Origin: an uncultured Caldimonas sp.
GTDB taxonomy: Bacteria > Pseudomonadota > Gammaproteobacteria > Burkholderiales > Burkholderiaceae
Length of the DNA stretch: 64,000 bases
Assembly (NCBI RefSeq): GCF_946480305.1
Contig: NZ_CAMLJQ010000015.1
Span: forward strand, 32,019 to 96,018
Direction: 5' to 3'
Shown: positions 63,474 to 64,000 of the stretch, piece after piece
Position numbering within the stretch: the stretch's first letter is position 1
Layout of the letters: every line of letters begins with the position of its first letter
Translations under genes and position numbers: made by a program
The notes under the pieces: model-generated
What the model was told of the DNA's origin: nothing
What the model saw: only the letters and a program-made list of their open reading frames with translations
Databases searched by the model: none

Positions 63474-64000
<527 letters not shown>

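Overview
The window is a single GC-rich stretch of a betaproteobacterial chromosome. The 5' part of a 16S rRNA gene at the right edge, the gene families and the operon structures fit the order Burkholderiales, most likely the Rubrivivax/Leptothrix/Caldimonas (Sphaerotilaceae) group. That placement is my reading of the rRNA sequence and has not been checked by alignment. Genes are tightly packed, with many ATGA start/stop overlaps. I see no prophage, insertion sequence, CRISPR array or tRNA gene. Two intergenic stretches exceed 300 bases: 35070-35563 and the rRNA leader at 63116-63473.

Layout. 1-4.6 kb: end of tyrS, a cation efflux pump, dtd, an orphan tricarboxylate-type binding protein, a rhodanese-like protein lacking the catalytic Cys, and a cupin. 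4.6-14.3 kb: a leftward operon coding for a branched-chain-amino-acid-type (Liv) ABC transporter enclosed by two different acyl-CoA/aryl-CoA ligases. A Crp/Fnr regulator diverges from it across an intergenic region with a perfect CRP-spaced palindrome. 14.4-20.9 kb: an M48 membrane peptidase, an HD-GYP protein, a 5'-nucleotidase, a lipoprotein and a Lon-like AAA ATPase. 21.0-32.3 kb: a type II secretion locus, gspGHIJKLMNDEF leftward and a short gspC divergent. 32.3-38 kb: a divergent cobT homologue, ilvA, a candidate small RNA or ilvA leader, an OsmC protein, coq7 and a major porin. 38.2-46.8 kb: a dipeptide-type ABC transporter with two paralogous binding proteins and an M20 amidohydrolase in the same operon. 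46.8-54.9 kb: an OmpR-type two-component pair, a serine hydrolase lipoprotein, ybeY-phoH, and a NarL-type two-component pair. 54.9-63.1 kb: ruvAB, several small housekeeping or hypothetical genes, a cyclopropane-fatty-acid-synthase-type methyltransferase and ptsI. 63.1-64 kb: rRNA promoter, leader and partial 16S.

The most interesting non-coding signal is on the minus strand at about 35316-35452. A plausible promoter is followed by an approximately 100-nt transcript with a 5' hairpin, a hairpin whose loop is complementary to the Shine-Dalgarno sequence, and a strong intrinsic terminator. It could be a C-rich-loop trans-acting sRNA or an attenuated leader of ilvA. Other notable signals are the palindrome in the Crp/Fnr divergent promoter region, intercistronic hairpins after every binding-protein gene that lies inside a transporter operon, a dispersed hairpin-rich intergenic repeat, and several genes whose -10-like element lies 6-8 nt before the ATG, suggesting leaderless mRNAs. 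No wholly novel multi-gene system is evident; most genes are recognisable families.
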